From Tachypleus tridentatus (taxonomy: Eukaryota; Arthropoda; Merostomata; Xiphosura; Limulidae), in contig NC_134834.1 in NCBI RefSeq assembly GCF_004210375.1, forward strand, positions 96,104,170-96,168,169: a stretch of DNA of 64,000 nt. Direction: 5' to 3'. Within the stretch, counting starts at the first letter, position 1, and every line of letters starts with the position of its first letter. Made by a program: the position numbers and the translations under genes. Positions 1 through 14,458 of this stretch are shown here, one piece after another. Under the pieces are notes generated by a model. The model saw nothing but the letters and a program-made list of their open reading frames with translations. It was not told the origin of the DNA and did not search any database.

Positions 1-166
1 TACAGTGTTACGATCAATCCCACTATTCGTTGGTAAAAGAGTAACCCAAGAGTTGACGACGGATGGTTGTGACTAGCTGCCTTCCCTCTAGTCTTACACT
101 GCAAAATTAGGGACAGCTAGCGAAGACAGCCCTCGTGTAGCTTTGCGCGAAATTCAAAAACAAACC
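1..166 (+). mobile_element. SINE-A copy, 5' part cut by window edge
   Basis: This is the body and tail of the commonest SINE here. It runs from the segment usually downstream of the tRNA-like head to the tail CAGCCCTCGTGTAGCTTTGCG followed by an A/C-rich end. The tRNA-like head lies outside the window. Confidence 0.85.
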
Positions 167-861
167 TCTTGAAGCCTAACTGTACTTGATTAATCAAATT
201 TTACGTTTATTGGTATTACGAAATTTACCCTATACTGGTAAAGTATTACCACTAGTACAACACTATTACAATTACAGTAATCACTACCAATAAATAGTAT
301 TTATTACACAATATTGTACATCATAAGTACTTCTTAATACGTAAATTATGGTTTAAGTCACCATGCAGATACTTAAAGATTATCACGATTCACACAAAGT
401 CTTAGAAAATTAAAAACATTCAGGGCACTTGTACAGAATTTTCCCAGTGAAATCTCGAGTGTTAGAGACGCATCCATTTGTAGTAGTTTATTTGATATCT
501 TAAGGATATTACAATTCTTTATCATAATGCTAATTAGAATGTATTGAACCTCACTGAACAAGTTATAGTTGTTTATGGATCAAATAAGTAAAACACTAAA
601 AGTAAAATATTGAGTTATCAACTAAACTACTACAAATGGATGCGCCTCTAACACTCAATATGTTACTGTGGGAATTTTGCACAAGTACCGCTGTATTTTT
701 CACCATAAATGAATCAGTCGTAGTTGGGTTTAGGAAGAAACGTAGCACTGAGGCCAAACAAATGACATATACAACTTAGGCTTAGTACCACATTCAGTGA
801 CCTTACGTTTTATTTAAAAAAATACAATATAGCCTGCTTAATAATAACATTATATAATAAC
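167..861. other. AT-rich intergenic stretch
   Basis: No gene or recognisable element seen. The text near 450-490 (CATCCATTTGTAGTAGTTTA on the plus strand) recurs in inverted form near 622-655, so a weak inverted repeat of about 35 bp may be present. Confidence 0.5.
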
Positions 862-870
862 AGCACTTTT

Positions 871-1148
871 GTTTGTTTGTTTGTTTGTTTTTCAATTTCG
901 CACAAAACTACTCGAGGGCTATCTGTACTAGCCGTCCCTAAATTAGTAGTGTAAGACTAGAGAGAAGGCAGCTAGTCATCACCACCCACCGCCAGCTCTT
1001 GGGCTACTCTTTTACCAACGAATAGTGGGACTGACCGTAACATTATAACGCTCCCACGGCTGAAAGGGCGAGCATGTTTGGCGCGATGGGGATACGAACC
1101 CGCGACCCTCAGATTACGAGTCACACGCTTGGCCATGCCGGGCCCAAT
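871..1148 (-). mobile_element. SINE-A, full length, with 9-bp TSD
   Basis: Read on the minus strand this is a complete SINE: tRNA-like head with a B-box-like GGTTCG core, body, and a tail ending in (AAAC)n. The flanks carry the direct repeat AGCACTTTT at 862-870 and 1149-1157, the target-site duplication expected of LINE-driven insertion. Confidence 0.92.
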
Positions 1149-1370
1149 AGCACTTTTACAGTTTAGTGCTAGCAACGCATATCAGTATAAGGCAAGTAAG
1201 AGTCAACCTTAAATTTTAGGTAAACATAACACTACAGAAATATTTCTCTCAATTTTATTTCTAACTTCAAAATTTAAGGTATAAACAACGAAAGCTAGCG
1301 AAATATTATGCTTGAATCTTAAATGTTACTTTTACACGCCAATAATTTAGTAAGAGACATAAACATAATG

Positions 1371-1492
1371 CGTTTTACTGTTTGTTTGAAATTAAGCGCA
1401 AAACTACACAAAGGGCTAGCTGTGCTCTCCCCACTAAAGGTATCAAAACCAGATTTCTGGCGTTGTATGTCCGCGAGTATGCTGCTGTACCG
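1371..1492 (-). mobile_element. SINE-C copy, degenerate
   Basis: On the minus strand this shows a tRNA-like head and the family C tail (GCACAG.TAGCCC...TAGTTTTGCGCTTAATTTC with local changes). It is about 120 bp and has several substitutions, so it is an old copy. Confidence 0.65.
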
Positions 1493-1675
1493 GTGAGAAG
1501 CCATAAGTGGAACTGGATGTGTATGTGTGACGATGGATAGTTAGAATTTACGTGACAAAACTTTTACTTTAGACGTAACAACAATTTGTCAGTTACCTTT
1601 ATTGATTTGACATGACTTTATATTTACGGATAATAAAAACAAATTATTGAGAACGTCATATGATCAACTCTAGAC

Positions 1676-1733
1676 GTGTTTGTTTTTTAATTTCACGAGG
1701 GCTATCTGCGCTAGCCGTCCCTAGTATGGTGAA
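1676..1733 (-). mobile_element. SINE-A tail fragment
   Basis: A 55-60 bp piece of the SINE-A 3' end in reverse orientation, with GGGCTATCTGCGCTAGCCGT recognisable. The head and body are missing. Confidence 0.7.
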
Positions 1734-1810
1734 GTTACCTAAAAGTAAAACACAAAATATTATGTTTGGATAAATTTCATAGAATTCGGAGTAAAATTCA
1801 AATATTTAAT

Positions 1811-1934
1811 CAGCTGAACAATGTTCTGAATAATAATTGTTGTTTAAATGATCAGCTAAACAATGTTCTGAATAATAATTGTTGTTTAAATGATCAGCTA
1901 AACAATGTTCTGAATAATAATTGTTGTTTAAATG
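1811..1934 (+). repeat. Three tandem copies of a 42-bp unit
   Basis: The unit starts CAGCTGAACAATGTTCTGAA and repeats at 1811, 1853 and 1895 with almost no divergence. Because 42 is a multiple of three, it gives an open frame encoding a 14-residue Asn/Leu/Cys-rich repeat (QLNNVLNNNCCLND), but no other sign of a gene surrounds it. It is best read as a young minisatellite. Confidence 0.9.
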
Positions 1935-2031
1935 TTTCCGCGTATACCAACTATCTGGAAATATTTTGGTTACTTCTGGTAATACATAGTACCAGTAATA
2001 TTATAATTAGTGTTACTGCTAATACTAATTA

Positions 2032-2039
2032 TACTAGTA
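2032..2039 (+). repeat. Left target-site duplication of the hAT element
   Basis: TACTAGTA immediately precedes the left end of the hAT element; the right flank at 4386-4393 reads TACTAGTG. Seven of eight bases match, and 8 bp is the usual hAT duplication length. Confidence 0.8.
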
Positions 2040-4385
<2,346 letters not shown>

Positions 4386-4393
4386 TACTAGTG

Positions 4394-5390
4394 CTAGTAG
4401 TATGACCGAGTTTCAGTTTTCTTAGTAGACTTGGACTGTTTGAGGAATAAGGTGACTAATTTAAGAACCAAAACCTCGTAATGACAATAGTCTTTAATTT
4501 GAATATTCATCTTTTATTAAAGACTTCAACAACAACGTAAGTGAAAAAAAAAAATTCTTTAGACCACTACGTGACGTGGTAAGCAAAAACATGTTGTGAT
4601 GCAAACGTATTTCTTAAAAAGTGCCCGAATTTTTAGTTGAAGAGCAAAGTCTTTATTAAGAATAAGATTTGAATTAGTGATTAACTTATTGAGGTTTTAA
4701 ACGTTTTACCAACTACGATTAAAGCTGTTAGTAATTTAACAGTTATTACCATCATCATATTAATAATTCTAACTTTACCATTATTAAGATACACCTTGTT
4801 TAATATTTTAAGATTGGTAGCAAATAAAATAAAATCACGTCAAGAAGCAGTGTTCATTACATTTAAAGACAAATCCGTGATATAGGCTTACTTTGATCAG
4901 GTAATTTTATTATTTTTGAGAAAGTAGGATAAAGACCAAAACACAAAACCTTTGAAAATTTAAACAATTATTCATAGCAAACGACAACCATGAAACCATT
5001 TTGACTAAATAAGACCAATTTTTAATTATTTAATTACACTTTCTTCTCAGGTGTAAGGTAATTTGTAGCCCATTGTTTTCATGTTTTCACCGTTTTTGAA
5101 AAATAGATATTTGCTACTTTGAAATGTTTACGTTCAATTTCTGAGCATGTATCTATAAAATTAACACTACATATCTCTCAAAAATGATATTAAAAATCAA
5201 AATACTGAATTTGAAATTAAAATCTTCCTATAGAAACTGTCCTAGCAATGTAATTTATGGCAATTCACAGTCTCTTAGGTGATAATTTTCTCAGTTTTTT
5301 CTCACAAACTAGATGCATAATAATCAGCATCTGTAACACATGTACCTTATTTTCTTTTAATATATTATCTTTCAAACAAACCTTTAGGGC
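4394..5390. other. Intergenic, AT-rich
   Basis: No gene, SINE or transposon was recognised in this stretch. It consists of AT-rich text with many stops in all frames. Confidence 0.5.
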
Positions 5391-5570
5391 AAATATCTCC
5401 CTTTTTCATTCAAAATGGACCAGAGGGACTTGCTGGCTCTCCAAAGACGGTCAAAAAACTTTGCTCTTGTAACTTATTGGTGGTAACATCCACATCTTAA
5501 AACAGTGAACTCCTCTTCCATTAAAAGGTGATTGGGATATACCTATTGAATTCGTCACGAGAAGTTATTA

Positions 5571-6116
5571 TTGAGAAGATTTGAAGAACATCTGCGAGTC
5601 GGAGATTCTCACTGGTTTCTCCACCAAATGAGTTTCTGCAGTGAGGTGGATCTCCACTCGCATGATAGAATTATGATGCTGACCAATGTCATCATTTTAA
5701 CATTTACATCACCGCACTCATCTGCCACCATCAAGGCAGGTTATCTTAATTGCAAAGTATGGCCATACATTCCAAACCCTCTCAGATGTTTCCAGTGTCA
5801 GTGGTTCAGTCACTTGAAGACATCTCATCGTGGTTCCTTAAAGTGTGTTCATTACAGTGGCAAGGACCCCGATGCCTATGAGTGTGAAACGGACCTTCAT
5901 TGCATCAATTGCAATGGCTCTCACCTGTCCTACTTTCATTCTTGCCCTAAATGGTTGGAAGAAAAAGAGGTGCTGCAATTAAAGACGATTCAAAACATTA
6001 CTTACTCTGAGGCTCGAAAGTTGCTGTCCACCACTTCTTCTCGGACGTATGGTACTGCACTTCATTCCACTACTACAGTGGGAGAGCAGACGGATCTCTC
6101 TGTACCTTCAAAATAA
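5571..6116 (+). pseudogene. LINE family 1 ORF1 (gag-like, zinc knuckles)
   Basis: This segment encodes an RNA-binding gag-like protein. Visible features are a CFQCQWFSH zinc-knuckle start, a second Cys/His cluster (CINCNGSHLSYFHSCPKW), and a following helical segment (KEVLQLKTIQNITYSEARKL) typical of jockey-clade ORF1 C-termini. A central CCHC is damaged (H-Y-S replaces the expected Cys spacing). The region upstream to 5395 belongs to the same gene in other frames. Confidence 0.85.
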
Positions 6117-6429
6117 TCGTTCTCAAACCAAATGAAAAGTCTTTTGACCTTCATAGTTATAGAAGTTGATGAATGAACATCAACACCCATTTCTGTCCCT
6201 AACATACATTTCAGCAAACCTCAAGATCCACTTCCTGTGGTTTCGGGTATGGCCATCCTCGGGTACATCTTCTTTCACCTCAAGATGCAAAACGATCACT
6301 TCTTTACGTCCTCAGTCGCTGGAATCCTCTTCCAACAACAAAGACCTGCCCAACCGACCCAGGGTAGGATCCATGGAGATCGACAAACCTCCTTGACTAA
6401 AGACATAAAGAAAAAAGACGTGTTGTAAA

Positions 6430-7150
6430 CAGAAAAATTCTCCACCAAATTCGCCTTCACATAAATAAAAATGGCCTCCTTGATACAGTGGAAATGTCTA
6501 AGTTGACATTCTAATCTGGATGAAATCAAAATATTGATTGGTTCCTACCATCCTGTATGCCTTTACTTACAGGAAACATTTCTGAAACCTGCTGATACAG
6601 TCACCTTTCAGCAGTTTTCTTTGTATATAAATGACTGGCTGTATGATGGATGAGCTTGAAGGGGTGGCACTGTTGGTCAATCAACATGTGCCCACCTTGC
6701 CTTTTTCACTCAACACACCCTTGGAGGCCGTAGCCATCCGTGTTTCTTTGGGCCATACCTTCACTGTTTGTTCTCTGCCTTTCGCCTGGAGAGACCTATG
6801 ATCAATCAGACCTTGATGCTTTCATTGAACAGTTGTTATCACCATTTTTAATCTTGTGGGACTTTAATGGACATCCTCCCCTCTGGAGAAGTGCTTATAT
6901 TGATGGGAGGGGTCACTCAGTAGAGCGTATGCTCTCTGATCACAACCTTTCTCTTTTCAGTACTGGTTCTTATACTTAGTTTCATGCACTTAGTCAGTCA
7001 TTTACTGCTATTGATCTTCACTTTGCTCTGCTTTGCTATTCTCCAACTTTTCATGGAGGGTTGATAATAACCCATGAGGCAGTGATCATTTTCCAATAAT
7101 TGTGAGAGACTGGCCATGTTCGATGCCAACCGACCCGTGTGCCCCATTGG
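6430..7150 (+). pseudogene. LINE family 1 ORF2, endonuclease domain remnant
   Basis: Fragments in several frames match an apurinic-type LINE endonuclease: CLQETFLKPAD near 6560-6595 (the QE motif that binds metal), DFNGHPPLW near 6862-6890 (a DFNxHxxxW motif) and ITHEAVIIF near 7066-7095 (position of the usual SDH motif, damaged). Stops and frameshifts separate them. Confidence 0.8.
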
Positions 7151-7689
7151 AAACTGGATCAATCAAACTGATTCTCTTTAACTGCTCTTACAGAACTTGT
7201 TCCTGCCGTCATCTGTAAGCCATCAGTAGACAATTGTGTGGCAGCAGAAACTGACTGTATTACACAAGCAGCTGTTCAATGTATTCCTAAAACTTCGACT
7301 CGTTTTCCACAATATCCTAGTCCGTTGCGGAATCCTGCCTGCCATATGGCATAGAAAGCTCTAAAACGGGCCTAGGATGCTTTTTGTAGGTATCCCTCAC
7401 TTTCAAACTGCATCGCTTTCCAGTAGGCACGTGCACGTGCTCGGTGGTAAAACATCAAAGCCAAAAGGACTCTTGGATTAAGTTCACAACCAGCATATCT
7501 TTTATCACCAATTCCAAAGTCATATGGGACAAGATTTAAAAGGCCAGTGAACAGTATAATTCTGTCCCTGTCTCGATCTTGCTCTCTGACGGCCAGAAAG
7601 TATCTGATACTCGGATCTTTGCTTATACTGTAGGAGAAAACTTTCGCCAAGTATCTAGCACTGCTGCTTTATCTTCCACCTTCTTAGCC

Positions 7690-9160
7690 ATCAAGATTCG
7701 GGCAGAGCGATAACCTCTTTCTTTTCGAGCTGATTGTCTCTATGGCTATAATTGTCCCTTTACACTGGTGAAACTCAAACTGGCCCTTGATTGGTCTGGC
7801 AGTACATTGATAGGACCTGATAATGTGCACTATGAAATGCTGCGCCATCTATCTCTTGTCTCTGTTGCTATTCTTCTGATTGTTTTAATCAGATTTGCAG
7901 GAGAATTTTTTTCCTGATGTCTAGCACTGGTCTATTGTCCTACCTTTCTCTAAGCCTGGGAAAGATCTCAAGATTCCTTCAAACTACTGTCCAATTGCTT
8001 TGATGAGCTGTCTCTGTAATATCTGAAAAAGGATGGTTAATGCTTGTCTTGTTTGGTTCCTCGAATCATACAACCTCCTCTCGTTCGCCCAGTGTGGGTT
8101 CCGACGACAGTGCTTCAACATGGACTACCTTATTCAACTTGAAACGTCAATCAGAGAAGCCTATCTCAAATGACATCTTATATCAATATTTTTGACATTG
8201 AGAAGGCTTATGATACAACATGAAGGAATGGTATTTTGCGAGAACTCCATTTATATGGGTTACATAGCCATTTACCCATTTTTATTAATTTTTTTTTATG
8301 GACAGGCAATTCCAAGGTCGTGTGGGTTCAACACTATCCTATTCTTTTCTACATGAACTTGGAGTCCCTCAGGACTGTGTTTTGAGTGTCACACTTTTCA
8401 GTATAAAGATTAATGTCATCACTGAACAACTCCCTCTGACTGTTGCAAATGGGCTTTATGTCGACGACTTTCACATCTCATGGCAGTCGTCGAACACAGG
8501 GTATATTGAGCAGCTGCTAAAGACTGCCCTCAATTGTTTACTGTAGCAGACCACAGGAAATGGCCTTACCTTCTCTCTCTCTAAAACTGTTTGCATGCAC
8601 TTTTGCCGCCAATAGGGTATTCACCCTGATCCTGAACTCTATATCAGTGAAGTTGTGCTACTTGCGGTCCCTGAGACAAAGGTCTTGGGACTTATATTTG
8701 ACTATAAGCTGATCTTTATACAACACATCAAGCAGCTATGAGTCAAATGAACGAGAGCACTGAACATCTTCCATGTTCTTTATTCCACCATTTGAGGAGT
8801 GGATTGATGATCTATGCTAAAGATATATCACGCTCTTCTTTGATCGAAACTCGACTATGGATAACTGGTCTATGTCTCTGCCTTGAAGATGCTGGACCCC
8901 GTTCATTATCAGGGACTTTGGCTCTGTACTGGGGCTTTCTGCACTTCCCCAGTTTAGGGCTTATACACAGAGTTTCACTAACTTTCTCTTCACCTCTGCT
9001 GTTTGCAACTGTCTTTACTATATGCTTCAAAACTTTTATCCTTATCACAGCATCCCACTTAGACTTGTTTTCCTTCCTTGGTGTACCATTCTTTTTCAGA
9101 GCAGGTGATCTGCCATTGCTCGTTTTGGCCTTTGTATCCAGGAACAGTTGGATGAATTGA
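7690..9160 (+). pseudogene. LINE family 1 ORF2, reverse transcriptase remnant
   Basis: The order of motifs is RT-like: GPDNVHYEML near 7818-7845, FDIEKAYDTT near 8190-8220 (catalytic motif A), VPQDCVLSVTLFS near 8357-8400 (motif B), then YVDDF near 8457-8472 (active-site YxDD). Downstream come SLSKTVCMHF, PETKVLGLIFD and a thumb region ending near 9160. Many stops make it a pseudogene. Motif spacing and wording fit the jockey clade. Confidence 0.9.
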
Positions 9161-9185
9161 GTATGTCCTTGTCATTGTAATTTCT

Positions 9186-9440
9186 ATATAGTATAAACCT
9201 CAGTTTTGTGCCTGGTTTTTAAATAAATTTGGTATTAACTGGAATGTCATATTTTGTTGCTAGTTTTTGCCAATGCTGATTATTTTTCTGCTGAAGTCGG
9301 GAATATATGGTATGCTGCAGTATATGGTTTCGTGATTTTTTTTAAATCGTGGGGTATATTTACTTTTGTTACTCAGGAGCTGAAGAATCACCGAGACGAG
9401 AATTTCAAGAAACAAACGCGACATCAAACAAGAGGAGGCT
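9186..9440. other. Junction between two LINEs
   Basis: An AT-rich stretch between the end of LINE family 1 and the start of the next LINE. The right part (9370-9440) is A-rich and may be the 5' UTR of the next element; no boundary repeat was found. Confidence 0.4.
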
Positions 9441-9456
9441 GAAGAAGAAAAAGGAC

Positions 9457-10733
9457 ATGGTAAGTATATTTTCTGACAATTCTACTAACCTCAACCTTAA
9501 CGACGCTAATAACAATACTAAAAAATCAAAGTGTTAACAACGTAACCCATGTTAATGACGACAAAGCCACTTGTTCTAACAAAAATAACAAAACTAACCT
9601 GAATACCAACAACACCACCATCGCCACTAATTCTAAGAACACCACCACTGTCACACAAACCCACGATTCTCCTTACTACAGAATCCCAACTCTGTTCATC
9701 AAAGGAGTAAATAACACAACACGCATCCCACAGATTGTCAAACAACTGAGGGCCTATTACCCGGGCATTCAGTTTAAAGACATCAAACGTCTTCCTAATG
9801 GAAGAATCATGCTTAAATGTTCTGAACCACAAGAGTTTTCACATATTTTGGCCCACTGGCCCAAGGATGCCTTTGGGGTTCAAGCCACTATTACTACACC
9901 AAAAACCAACACACCAAAACTAACTGTCATTATCAGAGGTGTCGATTTCGACATCGAAGATAATGAAATCACTGACGAACTAAAAACTCAAGGCTTCAAC
10001 ATTGTATCATCAAACAGAATCATCTCATTCAGAACGAAACAAAAAACGTCACTGATCAAGGTAACCGTCAACAAAAAAGACGATCAAGACAAATTATTAA
10101 AAAACGGTTGCTTTTTATTTTTCAAAAGACACACGACCGAACCGGAAAATACACACCAAAAACCCATTATCCAATGCTACAAATGTCAACAGTTCGGACA
10201 CACAAAAACTAATTGTATGGCCAAGGACAGATGTGTTAGATGTGGCGGATCTCACGAGGACGCTCAGTGTCCTAACGAGCGTAACCAAGTGAGATGCGCT
10301 AACTGTCAGGGCCCCCCACGCAGCCAGTTACAAAGGCTGCCCCAAATACACCGAAATACGCAACAGATTCCTTTTCAAAACCACGAACAATAATAATCAA
10401 TCCCACGGCACCCACATCACCAAACAACCTTTACTACAAACTCCGGTAGACTCGCAAATCAAACACTCTCAACCTCAACCAACACGTACTTATGCGGACG
10501 TAACACGCCCGAAAACAACACAAGCATTCAACCCCACAGATTTCACCACAAACTTGCTAGCAATGCTAATAGAATTGAGTGATCTCCCCTCATTCGAATC
10601 GAGGCACGAGTCACTCAAGGCTGTTTGCAGCCTTGCAAGTTATTATTTTAACCTTCCTCACCTCAAACCACACCATCTTTCACTCAAAATTCATGCAAGG
10701 GAAATAAAACAACACAATGATACAACACATTAA
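9457..10733 (+). pseudogene. LINE family 2 ORF1 (gag-like, three zinc knuckles)
   Basis: The reading region begins at ATG 9457 (MVSIFSDN), runs through an Asn/Thr-rich N-terminus, and continues in the main frame (9809-10312) with an RNA-binding domain (LTVIIRGVDFDIEDNEITDEL). It then shows zinc knuckles CYKCQQFGHTKTNC, CVRCGGSHEDAQC and a third beginning CANCQG. A frameshift occurs near 9530. Another lies in the run of C at about 10311-10316, where one extra C disrupts the third knuckle; the frame then stays open to TAA 10731-10733. The last 17 nt overlap the ORF2 start, a usual jockey arrangement. Confidence 0.88.
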
Positions 10734-13507
10734 AATCTTACACATCAACTGCCAAGGAAATCTCAAAGATAAAAGAATAGAAATATACGACATAAACTAA
10801 CATATAAACGCCAACATAATCATCGTTTCAGAAACACTTTGCACAAAGAAACATAACACCACAATCCCCGGATTCATCACACACAGCATACCTCACTCAG
10901 AAAACAACAGAGGTATAATAGCTTACTTTAGTACGAAAATATCGCATTTAATCTCGATAGAAGATTCCTTTAAACCTAACATTAATGAAACCATTTTCTG
11001 TAATATACACTTTAACAACCGGCTAACTATTCCGATTCTAGCCATATATTGCTCACCAACCAAAGATATCGACATTAACTTCCTTCAAAAATGTGTTAAT
11101 CGTAAACCCAAACCAATTATTATTGGAGATTTTAATTCACCGCATACAGAATTAAGGGGTAACAGAGACATACGCAGAGGATCGTGGATAAAATATTTTA
11201 TCTCTAGCAATAAAATGCACCTAATCAATGACCATACACCTACACACTTCTCAGCCGCTAACGGCTCATACGATGTACTCGATTTCATCATCGCACCCAA
11301 GGACATGGTAAACAGAATATCTAACTTTAAAGTGCATGATGAAATCACCAGTGACCACTTCCCCATGTCATGTACGATTCACCCGCGCCACCCTGCTGTG
11401 GCGTACGTGACTCCTTCCGCATACACCTACACTAAAACAGACTGGCTCACTTTTAATGCCTCTCTGGACTCATACCTACCCCATCCAATCGAACATGTAA
11501 ATAACAAAACAGAACTAGACAACTATGTTGATCAAATTACAGAAGCCATAAAGAAAGCCATAAAAAACACAATTCCTAAATCAAAAAGAAAACAATCACT
11601 TATTCAATGGACTCTAACACCAGAAATTTACGCACTAATAATCAAACGCAGACAATAAGACGAACACATTACGTCACACGCGATCCACACATTAAAACAG
11701 AAATCAATAGAACAAATACAAAAATTAAACAAGAAATTAAAAAAGTCAAAGAAAACAATTGGCATAACTTCTGTTAAAACTTAGAAAAAACCAAGAACAA
11801 TCCAAAAGAATTCTGGAAAAAATTCAAGAGTATTGCTTCAGACAAAAACACAAATCACATGCTATAACATATCACACACAACAATAAAATCTCAAGGACG
11901 GACGAAGAGAAAGCTGACTTATTAGCTGACTATTACAAATCCTCTTTTAGCGATTTAAACTCAATAGACTTTGACACACAACACCAACACCATGTCAACA
12001 ACTACATAAATACAAACCAAGCTTCATTCTCACCACGATTCCCTGGCGAGACACTAGAAGCATACTCAAGTTCAATCAATAGAAAAATAACCATAACCGA
12101 ACTAAAGATTAATATCAAAAACTTGAAGAACACTTCCCCCGGACATGACCAAATACCAAATATTATTCAGAAAAAAAGCTCCACTCTCCTACTACAACAC
12201 CTCACAAACATCATGAACATTTCACTAGCGACAGGGTACTACCCTGACACGTGGAAAAAAGCCATCATAACAACGATCCCCAGAAAACAAACTAATAGAA
12301 CAAATCCAGATAATTTCCGCCCCATTAGTCTGTTAAGCTGCCTTGGCAAACTGATGGAGAGAATTATCTCCAACCGTCTCCTCCATTTTTGCTAATCAAA
12401 CAACATCCTTCCAGAATCTCAAAATGCCTCCAGAAAAAATAGACAAACAACAGATCACCTCACACGACTCACCGAATCAATCTACAAAGCTTACAACAAC
12501 AATCAAGTAACCATCGGGGTATTCCTAGATGTCAAAAAAGCATTCGACAGCGTATGGCACAATGCCATCATATACAAACTAAATCACCTGCAAATAAATC
12601 CCACGATAGTCAAATGAATTTCAAATTTCTTAACCAATAGAACAGCACAAGTGAAAGTCAATAAAACTATATCCAAATCATTTAATATAACGGCAGGAGT
12701 GCCCCAAGGATCAGTCCTCTCTCCACTTCTGTACATAATTTTCGTCAGTGACATACCTTTTCCAAATCTAACATACACACACAATTCACAATACGCAGAC
12801 GACATCGCAATCTGGAGCACCTCCAGAAACCCAGTAATGGCTATGTCTCGCGTACAAGAATCACTAAACAACGTCTCAACATAGAGCAACAAGTGGAGAG
12901 TCGTGTTAAATCCAACAAAAACACAAGCAATCACCTTCTATAGAAAACTAAAGAAGCAAAGAAAAAATCTAGAAAAATAAAACTATCACTTGGAAACACA
13001 ACCATTAACATGAGCAAAGACATCACATTCCTTGGCGTCACTTTCGACACAAAACTAACATGGAAAAAACATATAAACAATATACACTCATCAATCAGAA
13101 AAAGGATTTCATATCTAAAGACTATAACTGGTAAACAATCTAAATGCGCACCGAACACCATTATACAAATATACAAGGCTTACAACCGTCCACTAATAGA
13201 GTACGGATGTCAAGTAACATACAATATGTCAAATAACACACTCCAGAAAATCCAAGTGCAACAAAACAGAATATTAAAATCTGCATTCAGCCTACCATCA
13301 TTTACGCCAACAAAGTATCTACACCAAATTAGCAATTTCCCAACTATAAGAGATAGAATAACAGAACTTTCTCTCAAATATTATCTAAAAGCAGAAAATA
13401 GAAACAAACTAACGGCATCACTACACAAATTATCAAGTGCACCAACAAAATACATATCACCTTACAACATATTTCAAGAATCACAATCCACTCAACAAAG
13501 AATCTAA
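10717..13507 (+). pseudogene. LINE family 2 ORF2 (endonuclease and reverse transcriptase)
   Basis: ORF2 starts at ATG 10717 with ILHINCQGN, then the endonuclease: VSETLC (metal-binding E), IIIGDFNSPH near 11115-11145, and SDHFPM near 11347-11365. Reverse transcriptase follows: NTSPGHDQIPN near 12130, FRPISLLSCLGK near 12315, FLDVKKAFDSVWH near 12524-12562 (motif A), GVPQGSVLSPLL near 12698 (motif B) and YADD at 12792-12803. The thumb/C-terminal part (FLGVTFDTKLTWKKHIN) ends at 13507. Lesions include TAA at 10798, TAA near 11656, frameshifts between 11660 and 12120, a stop after 12390 and a frameshift near 12890-13000. Catalytic residues are otherwise intact. Confidence 0.92.
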
Positions 13508-14049
13508 ATAAATAAAATCCATGTCATTAACATGAATTCCTTTATTTCAGATACAGGGCACACGACAGGCAAAACTTTCGGCGCCTGTCCTGTGAAAGTG
13601 GGTTTTCTCGGAGCACTCCCGTTTTCCCCCACATCAAAATCTTTAGGCATTGGATTTCTAGATCCCAGCCCAGGCAACTCTTTTGCCAGAACCTGAATCG
13701 TGCCGTTTGATTTGATCTGGATTTGAATTATATTCATGTTCACATCTGCTCAACTTCTTCCTTTCGGGACAAGTCCCGGCCTTTCTTTCCGCTGTTGCCT
13801 TTGCCTCCACCTAAGACAACATTTAGAGAGACATCCTCCAAAAAGTCAAGAATAATAACAATAATTAATTTATTATAAAAAACAAAAAAAAACACCACTT
13901 AATCTTAATAACAATCCACGAAAGGGGACGAAGAGGAACCACAACGTTCCTGAACACCCCAGTTGGAGAGAGAACTCTTCTGATTTCTCTCTCTCTAAAC
14001 TGAACCCCTGCCACGTTAGTTTAGTTTAGTTTACTTTTGTTGGTTGATT

Positions 14050-14458
14050 TTGCTTTCTGTCTAGGTGTGTGCGTATAATGTTTTCTACGGTTTGTGGAGG
14101 AAACTTATTGATGTTGATGAAGTATTGTTTTATTTGTCTAATTCGTCGTTAATTTTATCTGGTGAGCATAGTTTTATGGCTGTGTTTATTTGGTTTCTTA
14201 GTATGTTGAGTTTTTGTTTTGTTTCATGTGCTGAGTCCCAAGGAATGTATAGTCCAGTATGGGTGATTTTTCGGTGGATTTCTGTTTTAAATTGTTTATC
14301 GGTTCTTGTAATTTTGAGGATAATAAATTATATTTGATTGCTTCCTTCTTGTTCACAGGTGAAGTTAATGTAGGGATGTATGGAGCTAATGTGATTGAAA
14401 AAATTAAGTATGTGTTCTGTAGATGTGAATCCCGCAATCGTGTCATCTACATATCTGT
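14050..14458 (-). pseudogene. Penelope-like element, reverse transcriptase 3' half
   Basis: On the minus strand from 14458 the translation begins YRYVDDTIAGFTSTEHILNF, the active-site region of a Penelope-like (PLE) reverse transcriptase, followed by HPYINFTCEQE and, after a frameshift, a segment resembling the PLE linker before the endonuclease (IKQYFININKFPPQTVENII near 14065-14120). No GIY-YIG endonuclease domain was found to the left, where LINE family 2 sequence begins. Confidence 0.75.

Larger units (their letters stand above)
5395..9185 (+). mobile_element. Jockey-like LINE, family 1, degenerate copy
   Basis: A non-LTR retrotransposon with gag, endonuclease, reverse transcriptase and thumb/C-terminal segments in the expected order on one strand. 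Stops and frameshifts occur about every 100-300 bp. The start is placed by similarity to the LINE at 19560-21860: the segment ATGGACCAGAGGGACTTGCT at 5414 matches 20057 closely. The 3' end lacks the hairpin tail seen in the other family 1 copy, so this copy may be 3' truncated or its tail too diverged. Confidence 0.88.
9440..14020 (+). mobile_element. Jockey-like LINE, family 2, nearly complete
   Basis: A 4.5 kb non-LTR retrotransposon with both ORFs, overlapping as in jockey elements, and a 3' UTR of about 500 bp. The coding strand is strongly A-rich and the damage is light (single frameshifts and point stops), so this copy is much younger than family 1 nearby. The 3' end is uncertain. The proposed UTR (13508-14020) has a GC-richer block at 13560-13800, a poly-A-like run near 13880-13900 and a TTTAG-like repeat near 14018-14033. 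It does not contain the hairpin tail found on family 1. Confidence 0.88.

Noticed and set aside
7372..7650. 92-residue minus-strand frame
   Set aside because: It is antisense to LINE family 1 ORF2, has no domain and no support of its own.
9457..9470. Splice donor (ATG|GTAAGTATA) at the start of LINE family 2 ORF1
   Set aside because: It looks like a strong donor, but it coincides with the ORF1 start of a retrotransposon and no partner acceptor or host exon was found.
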